Source: Cynocephalus volans
Lineage: Eukaryota; Chordata; Mammalia; Dermoptera; Cynocephalidae
Direction of reading: 5' to 3'
DNA length: 64,000 bases
Assembly: GCF_027409185.1 (NCBI RefSeq)
Contig: NC_084467.1
Span: forward strand, 15,428,501-15,492,500
Part shown: piece after piece, positions 44,086 through 55,857 of the stretch
Numbering within the stretch: position 1 is the stretch's first letter
Layout: each line of letters opens with the position of its first letter
Position numbers and translations under genes: made by a program
The notes under the pieces: model-generated
What the model was told of the DNA's origin: nothing
The model's database searches: none
Seen by the model: only the letters and a program-made list of their open reading frames with translations

Positions 44086-47000
44086 GATGTCAATATTATA
44101 TCAGCTTTTACAACACTGTAATATTTTGTTGCACCTAAGATGTAATTCAATTGTAAGAGATGCCGTTACTTTATTACTACTAAGAATAAAATCATGTCAA
44201 TTAAGAAAGGAACCAAACAAATATTTGGAACTGAATAATTCACTGAATGAAATAAAAAATATAACCAAGAATTTAGTAATAGACTAGATTAAGCAGAAGA
44301 AAGAACTTCTGCACTTGAAGACAGGTCTTTTAAAATAAGCCAGTCACACACACACAGAAGAAGACGAAAACCTATGAGACTTAAAGGACAATCTGAAGAG
44401 AAAAAATATTTGCATTATGGAAGTTCCAGAAGGAAAAGAGAAGGGAAATGTATAGAAAACCTATTTAATGAAATAATACCTGAATACTTCCCAAATCTTG
44501 GGAGAGATATGAACATCCAGACCTGGGAAGCTCAAAGGCCCCCAAATAGTTTCAACCCCCAAAGGTCCTCTCTAAGCCACATTAAAATAAAATTGTCAAA
44601 AGTTAAGGACAAAGAGAGAATTCTAAAAACAGAAAGAAAAATGATTTAAGTCACCTGTAAGGGAATCCTCATTAGACTAACAGCAGGAAAATTACAAGCC
44701 AGGGGAGAATGGGATATAATCAAAGTGCTGAAAGAAAAAGAAAAACAAAAAACTGCCAGTAAAGAATTCTATCCCCAGCGAAGTTATTCTTTAGAAATGA
44801 AGGATAAATAAGGTCTTTCCCAGATGAGCAAAAACGGAGGGAACTCATCACCACTAAACTGGCCTTACAAGAAATCCTTAAGGAAGTCCTACATCTGCAA
44901 GGGAAAGAACGATAACCACTGTCATGAAAACATGTGAAAGTGTTAAACTAACTGGTAGAGCAGACATCCTGAGAAAGAAAAATGAATCAAATCCTACCAG
45001 TACAGAAAGCCACCAAACTGTAAAGATAAATGATACAAGAAGACAGAAAAAAAGAATATAAAAAACAATCAGAAAATGAAATGACGAGAGTAAGTCCTCA
45101 CCTATCAATAAAAACCTTGAATACAAATAAATTTAATTCCTCAATTACAAGTTATAGACTGACTTAATGGTAGAAAAAAAACAAGACTTGACAATATGCT
45201 GCCTACAAGAAGTTCGCTTCACATGTAAAGACACACATAGACTAAAAGTGAAAGGGTGAAAAAATGGTATATCGTGAAAGTGGAAACTAAAAATGAACAT
45301 AAGTAGCTATACTTACATTAGATGAAATAGACTTTAAGTCAAAAACTGTAAAGATTGATAAAGAAGGTCACTAAATAATAATACAGGGATCAATTCAGCG
45401 AGAAGATTTAGCAATTGTAAATATGTATGTGCCCAACGTTGCAGCACCCAGATATAAAAAACAAATCTTATTAGAACTAAAGGGAGAGATAGACTCCAAT
45501 ATAATAATAGTCGGGGACTTCAACATCCCACTCTCAGCATTGAATAGATCATCTAGACAGACAGAAGCAAAAAAACCACATTGAGTTTAAGCTGCTCTAT
45601 ATACCAAATGGACCAAACAGATGTTTACAGAATATTTCATCCAGTAGTGGGAGAATACACATTTTTCCAATCAGCCCATGGGACATTCTCTGGAATAGAC
45701 AATATGCTAGGTCACAAAATGAGCCTCAACAAAAGTTAAAAAATTCCAATCATATTAATTATCTTTTCTGATCACAATGGAATAAAACTAGAAATCAATA
45801 ACAGAAGGAACTTTGGAAACAGTACAAATAGATGAAAATTAAACAATATGCTCCTTAACTACCACTGGGTCAAAGAAGAAATTAAAAGAAAAATTTTAAA
45901 AATATCTTGAGACAAATGACAATTGAAACACAACATACCAGAACCTATGGGATTCAGCAAAAGTGACACTAAGAGGGAAGTTTGTAGCAATAAATGATTA
46001 CATCAAAAAAGTAGAAAGATTTCAAATAAACAACTTAACTATGCACCTTGAGGTACTAGAAAAGCAAGAACAAATCAAACCCTAAATTAGTAGAAGAAAA
46101 GAAATAGTAAAGATCAGAGAAGAAATAAATGAAATAGAGACTAAAAAATAATACAAAAGATCAATGAAACAAAAAGTTGGTTCTTTGAAAAGATAAATAA
46201 AATAAACCACTAGCTAAACTAACTAGAGAAAAAATAGAGAAGACCCAAATTTTAAAAAAAATCAGAAATGAAAAAGGAGACATTACAACTGATCCCACAG
46301 AAATACAAAGGATCATTAGAGATGATTATGAACTACTATATGCCAACAAATTAAAAAATCTAGAGGAAGTGGATAAATTCCTGGACACATACAACCTACC
46401 AAGATTGAACCAGGAAGAAATAAAAAACCTAAACATAAAAATACCAATTAATGAGACTTAATGAGTAACAAAAAGTCTCCCAACAAAGAAAAGTTCAGAA
46501 CTGGATGGCTTCACTACTGAATTCTACCAAACATTTAAAGAAGAACTCACAGCAATTCTACTCAAACTATTTTTTAAAAATTGAAGGGGAGAGAATTATT
46601 TCTAGCTCCTTCAAAAAGGCCATCATTACCCTTATACCAAAACCAGACAAAACACAACAAAGAAATAAAACTACAGGCCAATGTCCCTGATGAACATAGA
46701 TGCAAATATACTCAACAAAATACTAGCAAAAAGAAGTCAACAGCACATCAAAAATATTAACATGTTCAAGTAGAATGTATCCCAGTGACTCAAGACTGGC
46801 TTAACACATGCTAATCAATAACTGTGATACATCACATCCACAGAATGAAGACAAAACCCATATGATCATCTCAATAGATGCAGAAAAGGCATTTGATTTG
46901 ATGTTGAAATTCTTTATGACAAAAACCCTAAAAAAATTAAATGTAGAAGGAACGTATGTAAACGTAATAAAGGCCATATATGACAAACCGATAGCCAACA

Positions 47001-47341
47001 TCATACTGGATGGGGAAAAGTTGAAAGCTTTCCCTCTAAGAACCAGCACAAGACAAGGATGCTCACTTTCACCACGCTTATTCAACATAGTAGTGGAAGC
47101 TCTAGTCAGAGCAATTAGGCAAGAGAAAGAAATAAAACGCATATAGATTGGAAAGGAGGAAATCAAATTGTCCTTGTTTGCAGACAAAATCATCTTATAT
47201 TAGACAAACTTAAAGAATCCACAGAAAGAACTCTTAAACCTATAAACTAATTCAGTAAAGTTGCAGGATACAAAATCAACATACAAAAATTAGAATAGCG
47301 TTTCTACACACCAATAACAAATTAGGTGAAAAAGAAATCAA

Positions 47342-47484
47342 TAACCTCGACCACACCCCCCCTCCTTCCTCCTTCTCCCACCCTATTTCCTTCCCTCTTT
47401 CCCTCTCCCCTTCCCCCCAACTGCTCTGCAACAACATCTTAGAATGTAAAAAAATAATCTTAATAAAAAAATTTTTTTAAAAAT
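47342..47484 (+). mobile_element. Short member of a composite retroelement family
   Basis: Starts ACCTCGACCACACCCCC, continues as a pyrimidine-rich stretch and ends GCTCTGCAACAACATCTTAGAATG plus an A/T-rich tail. The same end appears at 49210-49365. Flanked by an imperfect AAATCAA duplication. Confidence 0.6.
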
Positions 47485-47986
47485 CAAGAAAGCAATCCAA
47501 TTTACAATAGCTACAAAAAATAAAAATACCTAGGGATACGTTTAGCCAAAAAGGTGAAAAATCTCTACAATGAAAACTATAAAACACTGATAAAAAATAT
47601 TAAAGAGGACACACAAAAAAATAGTAAGGCATCCCATGCTCATTGGTTTAAAGAATAAATATTGTGAAAGTGACCATACTACCTAAAGCAATCTACAGAT
47701 TCAATGCAATCCCTATCTAAACACCAATGACATTCTTCACAGAAATAGAAAAACAGTTGTAAAATTTGTATAGAACCACAAAAGCAATCCTGAGCAAAAG
47801 GAATAAAACTGGAGGCACCACACTGCCTGACTTCAAAGTATACTACAAAGCTATTGTCACCAAAACAACATGGTACTAGCATAAAAACAGACACATACAC
47901 CAGCAGAACAAATAGAGAACCCAGAAACAAACCCATGTATATAAAGCCAATTGATTTTCAGTAAAGGTACAAAAAATGTACACTAA

Positions 47987-49365
47987 GGAAAGGAAGATGG
48001 CAGAATAGATGGTACCCAGCATCACTCTCTCTCATAATCAACCAATTTACAACTATTAAAAAGCAATGACAGCTAAGCTGTGGCCACTAGAGATCAGGGG
48101 AAGAGGCAGAGAGACCTACAGAGTTCATGAAGGCAAGAGAAACCACAATGAGAGAAAGAAAGGACCCCTCTCACCATTTTGAGCCCTGGCCACTTTGAGC
48201 CTGGCCCTGGTGAGCACACAGAGCAAGAGCTGGCCAAAGCAGCTGCTGTACCCTTCCTATGAAGTTGCTTGGAGGTGGCAGGGGAGAAGAGGGCCTTGGT
48301 GGCCCCAGGCCCGCAAAACCACTAACAGGGTTCCCGTGGACCCACATAGGAGCAAGGGGCCATAGAAAACTGAAAAAACGAGCTGCTCAGAAGCCAGTGA
48401 GTCATTGCAAGGGACCAGTGCAGGGCCCATCCCATGGGAAGTGTTTGGGGTGCAGGCAATGGGGGAGGTGGGCCACTGAGGGAACATTGGGGCACATTAT
48501 GGACAGCTGATCTGCCCTCCAATCAGCACAGGCCCACTCAGTGGAGACTGGTCAGGAATATAGAACTGAGGGGGTGCAGTTTGCTGTAAAGATTCAGCTC
48601 CAGACCAGAGTTTCCACACAACCCAGGTGTACCAGAAATTACGAGACCCAGAAGTGCTTACAAAGCCAACAATTAAAACCTGAGCTGCACAAAAAGCCTT
48701 CCCCAGGGAATCAGCAGCAAAGCAACAATTTATCTCAACCACAAGTGCTGGTCCTCACAGGAAGTTTCCCCATTTTAGAAGTAAGCAAAGGATAACAAAT
48801 TAGTTCTAGCATAGAGTTTAGGTGGTAAGAACAGCAAATAATCCAACACAGAACTGAAAGATAAAACAAAAAACCTACAGATCAGAGACAAAATTTTGAT
48901 ATTAACCAGTAAAGGTCTAACACCACCAAAGAACACCTGTAAAACCTAGAAAGACCAGAAGCTAATGGACGCCCAAGCTGGAGTGGGGAGTGGGCCGAGG
49001 ACCTCAGCCACGCCCCCCCAACAACTGCATCCAGACCAGCGACAACCACCAGGATGTCACTGAAAGTGCCTCAGGCTCCCGAACCAGGGTGGAGTGGTTG
49101 AGGGCCTCAGCCAAGTACTCTCTCCGTCTGTACCCAGCCCAGTGACAACCAAGCCACCACCAGAAGCCTCCTGGGCTCCTCTGCTGGAATGAGGAGTGTG
49201 CCATGGGCCTCGACCATGACCCCCTCCCTCCTTTCTTGTCCTCTCACCCTGCCCCCTCCCCTTCCTCTCTCTCGACCTCCACTTCAACTGCTCCACAACA
49301 TCTTAGAATATGTAAAAATAATATTAATTAATTAATTAATTAATTAATTAATTTTTAAAAAGGAA
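47987..49365 (+). mobile_element. Long member of the same composite retroelement family
   Basis: About 1.4 kb, starts near AAGATGGCAGAATAGATGG (L1 5'UTR-like) and ends in the same pyrimidine stretch, ACAACATCTTAGAATATG and an ATTA-rich tail. The break in the host L1 is flanked by an AAGGAAAG-like duplication. Only short frames; no ORF1/ORF2. Confidence 0.6.
49318..49355. repeat. (ATTA)n simple repeat in a retroelement tail
   Basis: Tandem ATTA units ending the composite element. Confidence 0.92.
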
Positions 49366-50204
49366 AAGACAGTCTTTTCAATAAATGATTCTGGGAAAAC
49401 TGGATATCCATTATGCAGAAGAATGAAACTAGACCCTTATATGTCATTACATGCAAAAATCAACAGAAAATGAATTAAAGTCTTAAATGTAGTACCTGAA
49501 ACTATAAAGCTACTAGAGGAAAACATAGGGAAGGGGTTAAGATTTCAAAAACACAGGCAATAAAAGCAAAAATAGACAAATGGGACTACATCAAACTAAA
49601 AACCTGCTGTACAGCAAAGGAAGTTCTGTACAACAGAGTGAAGAGACAACCTGAAAAATGGGAGAAAATATTTGTGAATTATTCACCCAATAAGAGATTA
49701 ATATCGTGAGTATACAAGGAACGCAAACAATTCAACAGCAAAATAAAACAAAACAAACATCCAGAAACCCCACAAATAATCTGTTTAAAAACGGGCCAAT
49801 CACTTGAATAGACATGTCTCAAAAGAAAACATAGAAATGGCCAACAGGTACGTGAAAAAATGCTCAACATCACTAATCACCAGGAAATGCAAATCAGAAC
49901 CACAGTGAGATATCCTCTCACCCCAGTTAGAATGGCCATTATCAAAAAGACAAAAATTAACCAATGCTGGTGAAGATGCAGAGAAAAGGGAACTCTTACA
50001 CACTGTTGGTGGGAATATAAATTAAGACAGCCATTATGGAAAGCAGGATGGAGATTCCTCAAAAACTAAGAACAGAATTACCACATGATCCAGTAATTCT
50101 ACTGCTGGATATATATATTCAAAGGGAAGGAAATTAGTATGTCAAGCAATATCTGCACTCCCATGTTTATTGCAGCACTATTTATAATAGCCAGGATATG
50201 GAGT

Positions 50205-50300
50205 CAGGCTGGCCGGTTAGCTCAGCTGATTAGGGCGCAGTCTTATAACATCAAGATCAAGGGTTCGGATCCCCTTACCGGCTCACCACCAAGAAAAAGA
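50205..50300 (+). mobile_element. tRNA-derived SINE (tRNA-Ile-like)
   Basis: GGCCGGTTAGCTCAGCTGATTAG (A box) and GGTTCGGATCCCC (B box) are correctly spaced, followed by an A-rich end. It interrupts the old L1 between ATATGGAGT and ATATGGAAT, an imperfect target duplication. The tRNA-Ile-like head resembles the colugo CYN family. Confidence 0.82.
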
Positions 50301-50879
50301 AATATGGAATGAACCTAAGTGTCCATCAACAGATGAATGGATATAGAAAATGTGGCATCTATATACAGTGGAGTACTAGTCAGCAATAAAAAAGAATGAA
50401 ATCCTGTCATTTGAGGCAACATGGATGAGCTTGGAGAACATCATGTTAATGGAAATAAGTCAGGCAGAGAAAAGTAAATAGAGCATGTGCTCACTCATGT
50501 ATGGAACCTAAAAAGTAGAACTCACGTATGTAGAGAGTAGAACAGTGGTTACTAGAAGATGGGAAGTGTGGGCAGGAGGGGGCCGGGGTTGAGGTTGGTT
50601 AAGGGATACAAAGTTACAGCTAGACAAGAATAGGTTCTAGTGTTTCATAGCACTGTAGGATAACTATCATGAACAATAATTTATTGTATTTTTTCAGTTA
50701 GCTAGAGGAGAGGACTTTGAATGTCACCAACTGAAAGAAATGATAAAGATTTGGAATGATGGTTATGCTAATTACCTTAATTATACATTGTATGTACGTA
50801 TCAAAATATCACACTGTACCCCATAAATATGTGCAATTGTTGGGTCAAAAAATAAATTAATTTAAAAACTTAAATTAAA

Positions 50880-51830
50880 AACAAGCAAAAAAGATGCAGT
50901 TCGAAATACAAGTGATGTATGGGGAAAAACAGCTCCTAAAGATAATAGAGAGACAGAGGAGTAGGGAGAGAGAGTGTTCACGTGGCAAAGCAGGTCTGAC
51001 ATCTCTGGAAGAAGAGAGGGAAGGAAGGATCGGGTAGGAAGAGCCTCAAACGGTAGGACAGCTGCGAGTCTCCCCAAACTGCTGGGAAGTCCTCAGACGA
51101 GGAAGTATGCCTGTCAGAGGAGTCCTACGCTGGAAAGAAATGGCTTGCCTCTAATCCCCCGTCCTGGGATACCACTGGAGAACATAGTTTTGTCACAAAT
51201 ACCGTGACAGATCCCACAGGTGCAGGTGCTTCGGGCTGTCCCCTGACGAACAGGCCCTCATTTGAAGGCAGAGCTGAATGGTGCACTCCGAGTGTCAAAG
51301 GAGGAGGTACTCTATATTGGTCAGATTTTAAGACACTGATCGAGCCATTTTTTTGCTGGTAGATGAGATCGTTGAGTGTTTAAAGGTTAAGCATAGAAGG
51401 TAGAGCAACTGGAAGTTTCATCCATTGCTGGTAGGAATGTCAAATGGGATGAAAACTTTGGAAAGAAGTTCGACCTGCCTTTGCAAAATTAAACATACTC
51501 TTATCCTTTGAGCAAACCATTCCACTCATAAATATTTATCCAAGAGAAATGAAAACTTAATGTCCACACAGATACTAACATAAGAATGGCAGTTTTATTC
51601 AAAGTACCCAAAATCCAGATATAGCAAAAATGTTCAATAACAGGAGAGTGGATAGACAAAGTGTCGCATGTGCATGCTGTGGAACGCTACTCAGCAGTGA
51701 AGACGAACAAGTTACTGATGTGCACAAGTTTGGCAAAGGGCACATCCAGGTAACCCACACACCCTCACACCTGCTAGAAAGTTCTCTTGTGCCCTTTCTT
51801 CACCAATCCCCCCCTCTGGATATATTAGTT
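50880..51830 (+). repeat. Repeated block, copy 2 (distal part)
   Basis: Homologous to 8170-8930 (shared TAGGGAGAGAGAGTGTTCA-type text, then GAGCCTCAAA..., then L1M 51410-51790). More diverged than the core. Confidence 0.65.
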
Positions 51831-51834
51831 TACT

Positions 51835-52480
51835 AGGGCTGTGCTTTGTAAATATCAATATTTTCTAGTTTGGTCTCAAGGTCTCTCTCTTGAGAGTGGC
51901 TATAGATTGCAGCCCTGACCAAGAAGAAGTTAGGTTCAGGTGAGATGCAGAGGAGGCAGCACAACTAAGCACATGGGATAACAGAAGCGTTTTTGTTACT
52001 GACATAGCCTGGAGAGAAGAGGGCAGCATACCTCGTGGGGCCTGTGAGAGGGAGAGCCACCCAGGACATGCACGCTCTGCTCAACCAGGCAGGGAGCAAG
52101 AGAGAGATGAGGGACCCATGGGCCGAGACTTCACTGCGGTCTAGGGCATTACTCAAGCAGGTTTCCTGCAGGGAGTTCTAATCAGCGGGTTTAAAGTTCC
52201 ATGGGGAACTTGTGGCTGAGAGATGGTCACAGTGGCATGTCTGTGCAGTCCCTGCAGGGTGTGGGGAATGAGAAGGGCGAGCCAAGTAGGTTGTATCCAG
52301 CTGTCCCGTAGGGAGGTGGGGAGGTGGTCACCAGGAGGCAGTGTGTAAGGCAGATACGTAAACTGATGATTTGAGGGACTGCAGGAGGTGTAGAACTGGA
52401 AACTACGTCAAGGGTGACTGCACCTGCTTCTGGTGTGAAAAAGTCCAACTTATATTTAAGATGGGTGCCAAGGTGACATG
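51835..52480 (-). mobile_element. LTR-like element, uninterrupted inverted paralog of 9899-11268
   Basis: The reverse complement reads through TTGTGCTGCCTCCTCTGC, where the plus-strand copy is split by the solo LTR. It gives the pre-insertion sequence. Confidence 0.7.
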
Positions 52481-53000
52481 TGGACCTGGGGTAGGCCTTG
52501 CATCTGACACAGTGTGAGCCTGAAGCTTGAGTCTGCAGGGGTGGTCTTAGAGCCTCAGTCCACAAGTCCGGCCTGGGACCTGGGTACCCAGGGACAGCAC
52601 TGAAGCAAGGGTCTGTGGGGGCTGATCCAGAGCTGTGTCTACTGGAACAAGCCTGGACCCTGAATCTGCTAGAGTGTGGAGCTGCAGGGGCCAGCCAGGA
52701 GGTTGGGGCTGTGGGGACCAGGCTGGCACTAGACAGGCCTAACACCTAGGGCCACAGGGACTGGCGTGACACTGGGTAGGGCTGGAATCTGCATGCACAG
52801 GGGCCGGCTTGAAGGCTGGGGCTGTGGGCGCTGGAAGATGACAAGGGCTGTGGGATCTGGCCTGGGTGCCAGGATGAGCCTGTCAGCTCATGCTGCAGGT
52901 ACTGGCCTGGAGTCTGGGCTGTGGGGGTCTGCTGGGTCCTGGAGGTCATTGGGGCAGGCCCAGTGTCGGCACCCACAGCACAGCCTGGTGCTCATTTTCC
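52480..53000 (+). repeat. Degenerate GC-rich tandem repeat
   Basis: Loosely repeated phrases GGCCTGGAGTCTGGG, GGGGCTGTGGG and GGGGCCGGCTTGAAGG recur roughly every 40-60 bp. Minisatellite-like, possibly an old L1/ERV 5' region. Confidence 0.45.
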
Positions 53001-53299
53001 TCTTCCTCCCCTGTCCAGAGGGCTTCTCTCTCCATGCTGTGCTGCCTGGGGCTGGGGAGGGGTGACACAAGTGGTATAAAACTGGTCTCCCTCCCTACGC
53101 TCTTCAATGCCTCTTTTCTTATTTCCGTGCTATGCTGCGTGCTGTAGACTCTCACTTGGTCTCCTTAGCTCTTGTGAAGGCATTTTTGCACGTGGATAGT
53201 TGTTCGAATTGGTGTTTCTGTGGAAGGAGGAGCACTGGAGGGTTGTATTCCACCTTCCTTCTGACATTCATTTCTATATCATCATCATAATTTTTTTTT
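53000..53299. other. Old L1M-like end sequence
   Basis: GGTATAAAACTGGTCTCCC...CTGTAGACTCTCACTTGGTC...GTGTTTCTGTGGAAGGAGG recalls ancient L1M terminal sequence. No gene seen. Confidence 0.3.
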
Positions 53300-53499
53300 T
53301 AGCACTTCCTAATTTCTGGCACCACAAGATGCTCCAAACTTATCTTCTATTTTATCTCTCAAAGCTCTGGAATCAACAGTTGTTCTGAGGATCCCTGTTT
53401 TTGTTGTTGTTGATTTTGTTTTTATTTTTCACAGAATGGTATTTAGAAACTTAAATCTGGGAGCTACCAGTGTTGATGAATGGTTCATTCGAATCTTCC

Positions 53500-53628
53500 C
53501 CCTTTTCTTTCTTTCTTTCTTTTTTCTTCTTTTTTGCAGGTGGACAGTATGGGGATCCAAACCCATGAGCCTGGTGTTGTAAGGCTGCGCTCCAACCAGC
53601 TAAGATAACCAGCCAGCCCCTCCCCCTT
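53500..53628 (-). mobile_element. tRNA-derived SINE, minus strand
   Basis: The reverse complement reads GGCTGGTTATCTTAGCTGG (A-box region) and GGGTTTGGATCCCCAT (B-box region), with a T-rich tail on the plus strand. Flanked by TCCCCCTTTTC and TCCCCCTTTCC. Confidence 0.72.
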
Positions 53629-54373
53629 TCCTTAAATATATTATGAATAATGAACTCCTGTCAAAGATATAAATTATAGGGCAGAAACCACACACCCTGT
53701 GGGGCCGCCATTGCGTGATCCAGCAGGTAGGCTTCACCGCAGGCACCCGGCTCCATCCCCAGCCCTGCCTAGTATGCTCAGAGAAGGGAGACGTCCGGCA
53801 GGGAAGGCGGGAACTCCACGGGGACCACACTGCTGCTGCGCGATCCAGCAGCCCGGCCCAATGTGTACGGAGCACAGAGACGTCCAGCAAGGGAGATAGA
53901 AGCTCCGTAGAGTCCACACACCCTGTGGGGGGGCCGCCACCGCGTGATCCAGCAGCAGGTGGGCTTTACTGCCGCCACCCGGCTCCATCCCAAGCCTGGC
54001 CTAGCCGTGCACAGAGCAGGGAGACATCCTGTAGGGGAAGGGGAAGCTCTGCAGAGACCACATGCTCTGTGGTGGTCATCCAGCAGCCCAGGCCAGAGCG
54101 CACGGAACAGGGAGAAGTCCTGCATGGGAGGTGGAAGCTCAGCAGAGACCACACACCCTGCGGTACCGCCCCATGATCCAGCAGCCTGGCAGAGTCCAAG
54201 CTGACCAAAGAGGTGGCTCCCCGGAGAGGACCAAGACCCGAGGCAACCACACACACAAGGCACTAGAGGCCAACTGAGCAGTCACGGAGGTAGCCATACC
54301 AAATTGGCAACCACAGCAACATCTTAGTCAGTCAATAGTGTCAAACCTGTGGACTGTGAAACCCCCTGCCACA

Positions 54374-55671
54374 ATGAATAAACATCAAAGAAAAGATACC
54401 AGAAATACAAAAAATTGGGGGGGTGGGGGAGAAGATATAACAACCACAATTACCTGAAGTTGATATGACAAACAAACAGAAAGGACATTGTTGTGAGGGA
54501 GGGAGAAGAGGGAGGAGGGAGGGAGGTTTTGGTAAGGGGCAACAATAATCAACTACAATGTATATTGACAAAATAAAATTAAAAAAAAAATAATGACCAC
54601 TATTTAAAAAAAAAAGAACCACATAAACAGAAAAAAAATCATACATTTGTGAGCTATGCATTTCAATGTATATAAATCTAACCTCAAAAAATAAAATTAA
54701 CAAAATTGAAAAAAAAAAAGAAATACAAAAAATCAAGAAAGTACACCACCAAAAGTTAATAAATCTCAAGCTCTAGATCCTATAGAACAAGAAGCCCTTG
54801 AAATGACTGACAAGGAATTTTGAGTGATAATTCTAAGGAAACTGAATGAGATACAAGAAAACTCAGCTAGACATCATGATGAAATGAGGAAAAGTATACA
54901 GGACCTGAAAGAGGAAATGTACAAGGAAATCAATGTCCTGAAAAAAAATGTAGTAGAACTTGCCAAACTGAAGAAGTTATTCAGCAAAATAAAAAACACA
55001 ATGGAGAGTTTAACCAGCAGGCTTGCGGAAGTTGAAGAGAGAACCTCTGAACTTGAAGATGGGCTGTTTGAAATAACACAAGCAGACAAAGAAAAGAAAA
55101 AAGAATCAAAGACATTGAAGAAAATCTGAGAGAGATATCAGACAACCATAAGCGCTCAAATATCCAAGTCATGGGTATTCCAGAAGGGGAGGAAAATGGA
55201 GATTGCATTGAAAACATATTCAACAAAATAGTAGCAGAAAACTTCCCAGGTATAGGAAAAGTCACAGATCTTCAGATCCAGGAAGCTCAACGATCTCCAA
55301 ATGTATTCAACCCAAAAAGAGCTTCTCCAAGACATGTTATAGTCAAATTGGCAAAACCCAAAGACAAAGGGAGAATCTTAAAAGCTGCAAGAGAGAAGCG
55401 TCAAATCACCTTTAAGGGAGCCCCAATCAGGCTAACATCAGGCTTTTCATCACAAACCCTAAAAGCTAGAAAGGAATGGGATGATATATTCAAAATACTA
55501 AAAGACAGAGATTGCCAGCCAAGAATACTCTACCCTGCAAGGCTATCCTTCCGAAATGAAGGGCAAATAGTATATTTCTCAGACAAACAAAAACTGCAGG
55601 AGTTCACCACCACACGACCACCCTTACAAGAAATCCTCAAGGGAGTACTGGGTTTGGTTCCTGAAAAATAG
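54374..55671 (+). pseudogene. LINE-1 ORF1, broken
   Basis: Starts MNKHQRKDTRNTKN, is split by a nested insertion (54417-54733), has TGA in place of CGA before VIILRKLN and a 1-nt loss in an A-rich run near 55100 relative to the copy at 21.4 kb. Open stretches 54824-55129 and 55171-55671 remain, with IQVMGIPEGEENGD and the C-terminal domain. Confidence 0.88.
54416..54733 (+). mobile_element. Nested L1 3' end with apparent 3' transduction
   Basis: 54416-54585 is an L1 3'UTR (ACAAACAGAAAGGACATTG...GTATATTGACAAAATAAAATT) and a first A-tail. About 110 bp of non-L1 sequence and a second A-tail follow (to about 54718). Flanked by AGAAATACAAAAAAT on both sides. Confidence 0.8.
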
Positions 55672-55857
55672 CTACTACTGCCATAAAAACCCAAGAAAAA
55701 TCAAAACCCACTAGTATAATAAAAATGGCATTCATGAAGAGAAAACAAACAAACAAAAATGCTATCTACAACCTAAGGAACCAAAAACACAGAAAATAAA
55801 CAGTAAATCAGAAAGCAAGGAACAAAAGACACCTAAGACAACCAAAAAACCAATAAA

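Larger units (their letters stand above)
42340..50870 (+). mobile_element. Old LINE-1 (L1MB-like) with several nested insertions
   Basis: Plus-strand ORF1 remnants (about 42700-42935 and 44370-44650), ORF2 remnants (about 45160-47330, 47490-47970, 49370-50190) and a 3' end at 50300-50870 ending CTGTACCCCATAAATATGTG. All frames are broken by many stops. Nested insertions: an MLT1 LTR, a mariner MITE, two members of a composite retroelement family and a tRNA SINE. It splits copy 2 of the repeated block. Confidence 0.82.

Noticed and set aside
50205..50280. Possible functional tRNA gene
   Set aside because: Anticodon arm and acceptor pairing are imperfect, and it has an A-rich tail and target duplication, so it is a SINE.
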